64,000 bases of DNA from Methylobacterium sp. C25 (GTDB lineage: Bacteria; Pseudomonadota; Alphaproteobacteria; Rhizobiales; Beijerinckiaceae). The translations under genes and the position numbers were made by a program. Positions 15,300 through 22,652 of this stretch are shown piece by piece (the first letter of the stretch is position 1; each line of letters opens with the position of its first letter). The notes below the pieces were generated by a model. The model made no database searches and had not been told where the DNA came from. It was given only the letters and a program-made list of their open reading frames with translations. The DNA lies in the NCBI RefSeq assembly GCF_021352225.1, contig NZ_JAAUVI010000002.1, positions 310,001 through 374,000 of the forward strand, written 5' to 3'.

Positions 15300-17144
15300 T
15301 CAGCGCTTCTTTGCGGATCCCGCGACGTAGTAGCCGATCAGGAAGATCAGAGCGAAGGCCGCGAGCTTCGGCGAGGCGCTAGCGAGGATCCCAAGCAGGA
15401 GCAGGACGCCCAGGAGCTTGTAGATCCGTCGCGAGGCACGGCGGAGTGCGCCACGGCTTCCCTCCCCCGTATTGGCCGCTGGGCCGCTCGCAGCCGCACC
15501 CTGATTCCAGGCGCCGCCCGGCCCCTCCTGCTGCATCCTCGTCCGCATGCCCGCCGCGACGCCGATGGCGCTGCGGGGCGCGGCCGGCTGAGCTGGCTTC
15601 GGGGCAGGTTTCGGCGGCTCGACGAGGATCGGCTCGGGCTTCGGCGGTTCCGGCTCGGCTGGGCTCCACCACCGCGCGAGCGGGGACTCGCCGCGGGCGG
15701 ACTTGGCGCGGAAGGAGGCCGCCTCCGGCACGGGTTTGGCAGCCTTGCCGTGTCTGGCTGCAAGCCGCCGGACATTGGTGACGAGCGGATCGCCGATGGC
15801 CGGCGTCACCATCCGCACGAAGAAGGCGAAACCGAGCGCCGCATCGAACACGTCGCGCGCCTTGCCCCAGTGCCGGCCGTCGGGACCGTTCTGGTCGATC
15901 TGGTGGAGCAGCGCGCGGAAGCGGCGAAGGGTCTCGCGGGGCACCGCGACCCGCTCGTTCACCGTGAGCCCCGTGACCTCCTGATGGCGGCCGCGGCGCA
16001 TGACGCGGGTCTTGTCGGGATGGACAGTGAAACCCTCGGCCGCGACGATCTCGCCCACGTATTTCAGCAGTGCGGAGACCTTGGCGGCGCCCTCCCCTGA
16101 GGCCGAGAAGGTCATGTCGTCGGCATAGCGCGTGTAGGTAAAGCCGAGGGAGGCCGCGAGCGCGGCGAGGCGCTTGTCGAGCCGGATGCAGACGAGGTTG
16201 GTCAGCATCGGGCTCGTCGGCGCGCCCTGCGGCAGGCGGCGCGGGCCCTTGGCGGCGAAGAGGCGCTCGCCGTCGAGTTCCAGCTCGTCGACATCCGGCT
16301 CGGTGCAGAGGAGCGCCAGCACCGTCGCGACCGCCTCCGGAAAGCCGAGGCCGCGCAACTTGCCCTTCACCCGTTTGAAGGTCAGCGAGGGGAAGAAGTC
16401 CTTGAGGTCGAGATTGACCACGACCTCGCGGCCAACATGTGCCTGCGCATTGGTGACGATCGAGCGGCCCGGCACGAAGCCATGCGCGGCCTCGTGCACC
16501 GCGACCTTGTCGAGGATCGCATCGAGCACCCAGTATTGCGCGCGCTTGAGGCGCGGCATCGGCGCCGAGATGAGGCGCTCGCCGCCGGTCTTCTTCGGGA
16601 TGGTGAAGCGCTGGTAGTGGCTGATGCGCGAGAGCGCGCGGTCGAAGGCGAGGAAGCGCAGTTCGGAGAGCGGGATGCCCATGGCGTCGGCCAGCGCCTT
16701 GGGGCTGGCGAGGGGCGGCAGGCCGGGCTTTAGGGGCTTCGTTGCGGAGTCGGAATGCAGGCCGGCAGAGACGCCCTCGCCGAGATAGAGCACGTCGCTC
16801 TTGCGGCGCTCGTGCCAGGCAAGCGCCTTGTCGTGTCGGCCTCTGGCGTTGCGGAGCTTGGTCTCCTTGCGACGGGCCAGCGCCTCCTTCTTGCGGCGCT
16901 TGTGCATCTCCTTGAGCGCCGTCTCGGGATCGCTCCAGAGCCGCTCCTTCTTGTGCAGCTCGGAGATCTCGCGGTGGATATCGCCGCGTCGCTTGATCAG
17001 TTCGGCTGGGAGATTCGGCTGCGCCTCGTTGCTCGGCCAGAAGCCGAGGCGGATCATCTCCTCGAGGATGACCTCGTCCTTCGAGGATTCACGGATGCGG
17101 TCGTAGAGCTGCTGCCGCGTCAGGCTGCCGGGCTGCACGGTCAT
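15300..17144 (-). CDS. Retron-type reverse transcriptase with C-terminal membrane anchor (type XIII-like)
   Basis: The 614-residue protein has all catalytic RT motifs: LDLKDFFPS (245-253, catalytic Asp246), LPQGAPTSP (304-312) and YADD (340-343). It also has the two retron-specific signatures NAxxH (NAQAH, 232-236) and VTG (390-392). RTs of this class prime cDNA from a 2'-OH of their own ncRNA to make msDNA. Unusual are a charged, coiled-coil-like N-terminal extension (about 1-145) and a C-terminal Pro-rich linker (about 475-540). The linker ends in two hydrophobic helices (LLGVLLLLGILA and LAAFALIFLIGYYVAG), predicting membrane anchoring. GGGAG (17152-17156) precedes the ATG. A retron-like RNA lies 33 bp upstream. 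Confidence 0.95.
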   Translation of the reverse strand: MTVQPGSLTRQQLYDRIRESSKDEVILEEMIRLGFWPSNEAQPNLPAELIKRRGDIHREISELHKKERLWSDPETALKEMHKRRKKEALARRKETKLRNARGRHDKALAWHERRKSDVLYLGEGVSAGLHSDSATKPLKPGLPPLASPKALADAMGIPLSELRFLAFDRALSRISHYQRFTIPKKTGGERLISAPMPRLKRAQYWVLDAILDKVAVHEAAHGFVPGRSIVTNAQAHVGREVVVNLDLKDFFPSLTFKRVKGKLRGLGFPEAVATVLALLCTEPDVDELELDGERLFAAKGPRRLPQGAPTSPMLTNLVCIRLDKRLAALAASLGFTYTRYADDMTFSASGEGAAKVSALLKYVGEIVAAEGFTVHPDKTRVMRRGRHQEVTGLTVNERVAVPRETLRRFRALLHQIDQNGPDGRHWGKARDVFDAALGFAFFVRMVTPAIGDPLVTNVRRLAARHGKAAKPVPEAASFRAKSARGESPLARWWSPAEPEPPKPEPILVEPPKPAPKPAQPAAPRSAIGVAAGMRTRMQQEGPGGAWNQGAAASGPAANTGEGSRGALRRASRRIYKLLGVLLLLGILASASPKLAAFALIFLIGYYVAGSAKKR

Positions 17145-17177
17145 GGCCGCGCTCCCGCATCGCAGGGAGATGGGAAT

Positions 17178-17410
17178 ACGAGGGACGCAGGCCGGGTTGC
17201 CTTCGTCTCATCTGAGGACTGGCGCGGTCCACTCGAAGGGACCCCGGCCACCGGTGCGGATTTGGGTTCAAGGAACCCAAACTGTAAATCCGCACCGGTG
17301 GCCTGGGGTCCCCCAGTGAAGACCGGGCCAGTGGCGCATTGCAGGGCAGGGTGCAAGGACGGCGAAGCGCCGCCCGGGTTGCAAGGTCCTGTCCAGCCTG
17401 CGTCCCTCGT
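17178..17410 (-). ncRNA. Predicted retron msr-msd RNA
   Basis: On the minus strand, 15-nt perfect terminal repeats (ACGAGGGACGCAGGC at 17410-17396 and its complement at 17192-17178) act as the a1/a2 pairing that defines retron ncRNA ends. Inside a1 is an msr stem-loop (GGCG-CTT-CGCC within AGGAC...GTCCT, about 17390-17352). The msd part is a stem of about 25 bp with one bulged A (17312-17286 pairing with 17263-17238). It is capped by a second hairpin (TTTGGGTTC / GAACCCAAA) and extended at its base by GGTC...CACT / AGTGGACC. Orientation and the 33-nt distance to the RT start are those of known retrons. The exact branching G and the msDNA 3' end cannot be fixed by eye. Confidence 0.85.
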
Positions 17411-17461
17411 GGGGGAAAAGCTACGGTCGAGTGGGTGGGAAGGCAAGGCTTTCCAACCCTC

Positions 17462-17580
17462 CACCTCATCCTGAGGTGCGAAGCAGAGCGGAGCCTCGAA
17501 GGAGGGCTCCAGGGATCGCGGTGCTTTCTGGAGCCCTCCTTCGAGGCTGCCGCTTCGCGTCCGCACCTCAGGAAGAGGTG
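17462..17580. repeat. REP/BIME-like cruciform element
   Basis: A 119-bp imperfect palindrome. The central arms GCCTCGAAGGAGGGCTCCAG (17493-17512) and the exact complement (17528-17547) flank a 15-nt loop. Each end is itself a hairpin (CACCTCA-TCC-TGAGGTG on the left, CACCTC-AGGAA-GAGGTG on the right), and GCGAAGC/GCTTCGC elements lie between. From memory, the CTCATCCTGAGGTGCG...CCTCGAAGGAGGG pattern is a dispersed repeat of Methylobacterium, Bradyrhizobium and relatives. It lies between the WHSWIM stop and the retron RNA. No second copy was noticed in the window. Confidence 0.75.
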
Positions 17581-17625
17581 GTTGGTGGGAGTTCGCGTGC
17601 TCGTTCATGGAGTCGGAAAAGGCCA

Positions 17626-19278
17626 TCACGCCGCCTTCCCCTCGACCTGAGCATGAAACACCCGCCGCAGCGCAAGCATGTGCTCGCAGGGGCCGCGCAT
17701 CAGCTTGTTGTGGCCGTAGAAGTAGCAATCGCAGCGCGCCTCAACGAGCCGGTCGTCTGCATCCAGAGCGATCATCGGCCGGTGCGTCTTGCCGTCGTCC
17801 AACACCTCGCCGCGGACGATGCGGCGGCCGTCGCGCTGGTCGGTGGACGCGATGGTGACGAGGCGTGCCTCAATGAAGCGGTCGGCCTTCTCCTCCTCCT
17901 CGGAGGCGAAGCGCAGTGCGCCCATGGCGAGCGGGTCGCGGGCCAGCTCGCGCAGGCGGTAGACGCCCTTGTCGAGGTCGTACATGGCCCGCCCGTTCTG
18001 GACATAGAGGCCGAGGGCCCCGGCAACGAGCGTGCGATCGAGGCCCGTTTCGGCACTGAGCGTCTCCACCGTTGCGAAGTGATGCTTTCGGAGTGCGCCG
18101 AAGACCCGCTCGGCTGAGGCCTGATCGACCCTGGTGCGCGGCGCCAAGAGATCGAACTGTCCGGCCCGGGACCAGTCGTTCGCAGTCCAGCCCGAGAGGC
18201 CGAGGGTGAAGCGCAGGCCGCCGAAATCCACTACCGCGAAGGATGGGAGGCCGGTGCCGAGGAGATGCAGCCGCACGGATTTTGCCAACGGGAGGGCCCG
18301 CGCGAGAATGGCGAGGCGGCGGCGGCCCCAGAGCCGGATCTCGGCGCCGCTCGTCCCGCGATAGATCGAGCGCCTGAACGTCAGCCGCTCGCCCCAGGGC
18401 TCGATCAGCACGCTCACCGGCTTGTCCGGCTCCAACAGGAAGCGCAGCGAGCGCGGCCCGTGGCGCTCCTTCTTCGCGGCGAGCCGGGTGATGATCGTGT
18501 GCATGTCGACCGGGTGCAGGTCGACGACGTGGGCCGGCTGCGCCATGGCGCTCGACACCTGGAGGAAGCCGCGCATCCAGCTGTCGGGCAGCTCGATCTT
18601 GTCCTCGCGATAGGTGTTCTCGCCCGTGGTCTGCACCTCGAAGCCGGTCGGATCGATCGACAGGGTGGTGTCGCGGTAGCTGCGGATCTTCTGGAACTCG
18701 TCGTAGAGCGCGTGGCTGTAGTCGATGTTCGTGGTGCCGCAGGCCATGTCCTCGATGCGCTCGAAAACGTCGTGGTCGCAGGACAGGCGGCCATAGGTGG
18801 ATTCGTCGAGGCTGAAACACTCGAAGAAGACCTCGTCCGGATGCACGGTGATGACCGGATCGAGCACGATCCAGGCGTCGCGGTCGGCCTTGTAGAGCCA
18901 ATTGAAGTAGCGCTGACGGGCATCGTAGAACGGCTTCATCAGGTCGCTGGAGCGCTTGCCGATCTCGCTCATCTCCTGGCGAAGCGCCTCGATCCGCGCC
19001 TTGGTGTCGTCGCGGTTGGCGAAGGCCTCGGCGAGAAGCTGCTGCTCGTGCCCCTTCAGCCACTCGAAATAGGCCGTGCGGTCCTTCGGCTTGAAGCGCA
19101 GGTCCGACACGACGACGTGGTGGAGCGCCGAGATCGCCTCGCGGAACGGCAGGTGCCGGGCCACGCGGCCGACGAAATAGGTCGGCTCGCGCAGGGTGTC
19201 GGGGGCGAAGCCGAGCAGCGTCGAGGCGGCGTCGGACGAAGCGCGGGTCTCGCCGAAATAGCGATGGACGAAGTTCAT
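17626..19278 (-). CDS. Winged-helix/SWIM zinc-finger protein of the retron operon (WHSWIM-like)
   Basis: The 550-residue protein ends in a SWIM zinc finger: Cys516-x-Cys518, then Cys531-x-His533 (CDC...PCEH), a DNA- or protein-binding fold. Just before it, about residues 385-450, is a winged-helix-like segment (AERVFGALRKHHFATVETLSAETGLDRTLVAGALGLYVQNGRAMYDL). The N-terminal two thirds are alpha/beta with no motif I recognise. Its ATG shares one base with the TGA of the WGR/ARM gene (TGATG), so the two are translationally coupled. This gene content matches the WHSWIM component of type XIII retrons as I recall that class. The exact biochemical role is unknown. Confidence 0.85.
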   Translation of the reverse strand: MNFVHRYFGETRASSDAASTLLGFAPDTLREPTYFVGRVARHLPFREAISALHHVVVSDLRFKPKDRTAYFEWLKGHEQQLLAEAFANRDDTKARIEALRQEMSEIGKRSSDLMKPFYDARQRYFNWLYKADRDAWIVLDPVITVHPDEVFFECFSLDESTYGRLSCDHDVFERIEDMACGTTNIDYSHALYDEFQKIRSYRDTTLSIDPTGFEVQTTGENTYREDKIELPDSWMRGFLQVSSAMAQPAHVVDLHPVDMHTIITRLAAKKERHGPRSLRFLLEPDKPVSVLIEPWGERLTFRRSIYRGTSGAEIRLWGRRRLAILARALPLAKSVRLHLLGTGLPSFAVVDFGGLRFTLGLSGWTANDWSRAGQFDLLAPRTRVDQASAERVFGALRKHHFATVETLSAETGLDRTLVAGALGLYVQNGRAMYDLDKGVYRLRELARDPLAMGALRFASEEEEKADRFIEARLVTIASTDQRDGRRIVRGEVLDDGKTHRPMIALDADDRLVEARCDCYFYGHNKLMRGPCEHMLALRRVFHAQVEGKAA

Positions 19279-22200
19279 CAGGCAGCGTGTCCGGTCGGGC
19301 GGCTCGCGAGCGGACGGCGCGCGATCGGCAGAGAAGCGGAGGCGGCGAGGCCGGGATGGGCTTGGGCGATGTCGCGCAGGGCCAGCACGGCCTGCGCCCG
19401 GTCGCGCTCGGTGCCCGACAGGGTCAGGTCGGAAATGAGCGGCAGGACGGCCTCGGCGCGCGCCGGGTCGCGCAGGGCCTCGACCTTGAGAAAGGCGGCC
19501 ATCCGGTCCTTGGCGACGCGACCCTTCAGCACCTGCAGCATGATGATGCGGGCGAGCGGAATCAGCTTGGCGAAGGCCTCGTCCGACTGCGCCTGCCCGA
19601 TCAGCATCTCGGTGACGAGGAGGTGCATCGACTGGGCGGGATGTTCGAGCAGACGCGTGAGCTGCGCCTCGGCATTCTCGGGCCTGAGGCGGCTGCGCAG
19701 GAGATGGCGGGCGAAGGCGAGGACCTCCGGCTTCACGCTGTCAGTGACGACGGCGAGCGTGCCCGGCGACCAGACCTCGGGCGGCCAGGACTCGAACTGC
19801 CGCCTCGCGAACTCGTAGACTTCGGGCCATTCGGATTCGACGAGCGGCACCGCATCCTCGGCTTGCGCCTGAAAGCGCTGCGGCGCGGCCCCGTAGGCGG
19901 CTGTGGCCCATTGACGAGTCGCCAGGTGGGCGTGGTTGCCGAGCCGGGCGATCTGCCGGACGGAGAAATCTTCCGCCTTTCGGCCGGCAAGCAGCTCGGT
20001 GCCGAGCAACTGTGCCCCCTTGGCGCGGGCCTGGAGCAGACGCCAGACCATCCCGGCATCAAGTGCAGCGAGCTGTGCAGGCATCGCTTCGCGCAGAAGG
20101 GCAACGATGTCGGAGGGATAGTCGTCGTCCGGCGCGGTGGCGAAGAGCGTGTCGATGAGCTCGCGCGCCAGTCTTTCCGCGGTGGCCGGCTCGCGCGCGG
20201 CGATGCGGGCGACGAGTGGCCGGGCTGCTTGCCGCAACCGGGTCGAGCCCGAGGTTGCGAAGGCGAGCATCAGCGGCGCATGCCGCGACAGATCCTCGTC
20301 GCGCAAGCCGCCAAACAGCGTGAGGGCGGCTTCCTGCACGTCCTCGGAGGGTGACCCGAGCAACTCGCGCCAGGTCCCGTCCGGCAGCGTACCCGGATCG
20401 ATGCCGCTGAGGCCGAGAAGGTCGATGCCTGCGGCAACCACGGCCGGCGCCCGATGGCTCATCAGCCGCCGCATGTCCGCATCGCCGAGCGGCATGGAAC
20501 CGCCGGTCCAGAGATGACGGAGGCGGCCGCGCACGGTGCGGATGGTCGCGGCCTCCGACTCGCTTGGTTCTGTCGGCTTCGCCAGCAGCCAAGCGACGAT
20601 CTGGTCCGTCAGCGGCTTCGAGAGCTCCGAGGCGAGCCGGCGCTCGCGTGCCCAGCCGAGAATCGGCTCGGCGAGGTCGGCATGCGCGGCCGTCAGCACG
20701 GCGAAGGCGAGGTCTGGGCTTGCCCAGGGCAAACTGGGCTCGCTGGCGATGCGGTCCGCTGCGAGACGGCGCGCCTCGACCAATTCGGCCCCGATCAGCA
20801 AGGCGAGTAATTCTTCGTCCGGGGCTCCGCCTGCGAGGCGCCCGCGCGCCTCCTCGAAGCCGAGTTGCAGCACCTCGGCATGCGCAGACGAGAGAAGCGC
20901 AGCGAGCTGGCCGGAGGTGAGCCCGGCGAGGAACCCTGGATTGGCCCTCAGCACGCGTACACCGAGCATGGCCACCGGCCAGATCGGGCTCCGTTCGGCG
21001 AACTGCAGGCCGAGATCGGGTCGTGCGTGCCAAAGCTCCGAAAACGCCTCGGGCCTGCTCGCCTCATGGCCTGAGGGCAACTCCATGAAGCTGAGGCTGC
21101 TCGGGCGCGCTTTCGCGCGCGGGTCGTTGCGCTGAAGCAGCTGGCTTGCCGTCCAGTTTTTCGCGAGCGGGCCGGAGGCTCTTTGCTCGCGCTCCCACTT
21201 GCCGCCTTGCCGCTGGACGAAATGAGTCCAAGTCGCGGGTCGGGCCAAGTCCGTCTCACGCAAGCCCAGTAGATAGGCGGCGGCAAGCTCCGCAAAGCTC
21301 GGATCGTTCAGCTCACCGCGTTTGCGCAGGGTGCGCCAGGTACGCCGGCGCAGGTACCGGAGGGTTGCCTCCGACAGGCCGACCGCGGCCTGTGCCCCGC
21401 CCGGCATCTCGCTCGGCTCGACGTATCGCCTGAGTTCGGAGACATAGACCTTGCCGCGATAGACGTTCCCGGGTCGGTACATCGGCGTCGCGGTCTCGAA
21501 GCGAAGCGCCGTCGCGGCGAAGAGCAGGCCGTCATCCGCCATCTCCGCGTATTTGTAGATCTTGCGAAGTCCGATCAGGTAGGGCGGCCGAGGCGGCAGG
21601 CGCCCGATGACGGCGGCGAGAACGACCTGCAACGCCATGTCGCCTTGAGCCCTGTGTGCCAGCGCCACGAGGGCACGCCCGAGGTCCAGGGCTCGTGCCG
21701 GGTCGCGCGGAGCGGCGAGCTCGGCGAGGGCGCCGGCCAGGCCGTCCGCATCCCGCGCTTCGGCAGCCCGCTTCAGCGGATTCGCCAGAGGCAGGGCCGC
21801 CTCCTCGCGGGCCTCACCCATGAGCCGCGAGACGAGAGCGAAGCGCGCGAGCTCCCCGACGAGCTGGCTGGAGGCCGTCTGCGCGATGATCCGCAGGGCT
21901 GGCGCGGCCTCGGCTCCGCCGGCCCGCGCCAGGGCGAAGACCAGCGAGTAGCTCGCATCGCGTCCGGTCTTCCGCGCCAGTTCGAGCAGTCCGGCCGTGG
22001 CCGCGCGGATGCGGACCTCGCCGATGCGCCAGAGTAGCCGGTCGAGATCCTTCGCGGGCCAGGGCGAGCGCAGGCAGGCATCCAGCCTCGCGAGCAGCTC
22101 GCGCTCGCGCCCGCCCTCCTGCGGCGCACGCGCTTCCGTCTCGCGCTCTGCGGGGATGGTCTCGTCGGTTCGCCGATAGCCCTCGTTGACCTTGGAGACG

Positions 22201-22415
22201 ACGACGCTGTCGAAGATCCTGTCGGCCGACTCACGCGTCGCCGGGCTCGTCGTCTTGGTGCCTTCGCGCAAGGAAGCGCCGCGCCGGCCGTAACGGAAAT
22301 TGACCAGGTAACGAACGTCGCCGGCGAGCCCGTCATTCTCGACGAGATCGACTTCATAGACCTTGTCGGACGTCCCGCCCTTGAACCAAAGCCTTGCCGA
22401 GCGGACGATATGCAT
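19278..22415 (-). CDS. WGR-domain ARM/HEAT-repeat protein of the retron operon
   Basis: The 1045-residue protein opens with a WGR domain (residues 1-80: RLWFKGGTSDKVYEVDLVE, YLVNFRYGRRGASLREG), a nucleic-acid-binding module known from PARPs and bacterial MolR/YehI-like proteins. The rest, from about residue 90, is an alpha-helical solenoid of Leu/Ala-rich ARM/HEAT-like repeats, for example RRLMSHRAPAVVAAGIDLLG and SEDVQEAALTLFGGLRDE. As the first gene of the retron operon it should be the ARM component of a type XIII retron. A sensing or effector role in the tripartite toxin/antitoxin-like unit is inferred, not shown. A promoter-like pair lies at 22449-22477. Confidence 0.85.
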   Translation of the reverse strand: MHIVRSARLWFKGGTSDKVYEVDLVENDGLAGDVRYLVNFRYGRRGASLREGTKTTSPATRESADRIFDSVVVSKVNEGYRRTDETIPAERETEARAPQEGGRERELLARLDACLRSPWPAKDLDRLLWRIGEVRIRAATAGLLELARKTGRDASYSLVFALARAGGAEAAPALRIIAQTASSQLVGELARFALVSRLMGEAREEAALPLANPLKRAAEARDADGLAGALAELAAPRDPARALDLGRALVALAHRAQGDMALQVVLAAVIGRLPPRPPYLIGLRKIYKYAEMADDGLLFAATALRFETATPMYRPGNVYRGKVYVSELRRYVEPSEMPGGAQAAVGLSEATLRYLRRRTWRTLRKRGELNDPSFAELAAAYLLGLRETDLARPATWTHFVQRQGGKWEREQRASGPLAKNWTASQLLQRNDPRAKARPSSLSFMELPSGHEASRPEAFSELWHARPDLGLQFAERSPIWPVAMLGVRVLRANPGFLAGLTSGQLAALLSSAHAEVLQLGFEEARGRLAGGAPDEELLALLIGAELVEARRLAADRIASEPSLPWASPDLAFAVLTAAHADLAEPILGWARERRLASELSKPLTDQIVAWLLAKPTEPSESEAATIRTVRGRLRHLWTGGSMPLGDADMRRLMSHRAPAVVAAGIDLLGLSGIDPGTLPDGTWRELLGSPSEDVQEAALTLFGGLRDEDLSRHAPLMLAFATSGSTRLRQAARPLVARIAAREPATAERLARELIDTLFATAPDDDYPSDIVALLREAMPAQLAALDAGMVWRLLQARAKGAQLLGTELLAGRKAEDFSVRQIARLGNHAHLATRQWATAAYGAAPQRFQAQAEDAVPLVESEWPEVYEFARRQFESWPPEVWSPGTLAVVTDSVKPEVLAFARHLLRSRLRPENAEAQLTRLLEHPAQSMHLLVTEMLIGQAQSDEAFAKLIPLARIIMLQVLKGRVAKDRMAAFLKVEALRDPARAEAVLPLISDLTLSGTERDRAQAVLALRDIAQAHPGLAASASLPIARRPLASRPTGHAA

Positions 22416-22448
22416 CAGGACCTGAGCAGCTCCGAACCGGGGCGCTTC

Positions 22449-22477
22449 CTATAGCAACGCTGTACGGAAACTGACAA
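22449..22477 (-). promoter_or_regulatory. Candidate sigma70-type promoter of the retron operon
   Basis: On the minus strand, TTGTCA (22477-22472) and CTATAG (22454-22449) are separated by 17 bp and lie about 33 bp upstream of the WGR/ARM start codon. Both hexamers are imperfect matches to the TTGACA/TATAAT consensus. Confidence 0.4.
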
Positions 22478-22652
22478 ACCGATTGCTGCGGCACGCTCCC
22501 GGTCGACCTTTGCATAGGCATAGAACAAGCCTGCATCCTTACGAAATTCGGCCGTTTGATCTGGCGTCGTCTCACCGTGTTGGGCAGAAGGCACCGATGA
22601 GACGCCGCGGAGCCTTTCCTGCCAGCCTGATGAGTCCGGCACCGAAATCAGG

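Noticed and set aside
15300..17144. RT considered as a group II intron maturase or diversity-generating retroelement RT
   Set aside because: No maturase/HNH domains, no intron domain V-like hairpin, no template/variable repeats. The NAxxH and VTG motifs and adjacent msr-msd-like RNA indicate a retron.
18265..19818. 517-codon open frame antisense to the WHSWIM and ARM genes
   Set aside because: Same GC-driven artefact; overlaps the coupled junction of two retron genes.
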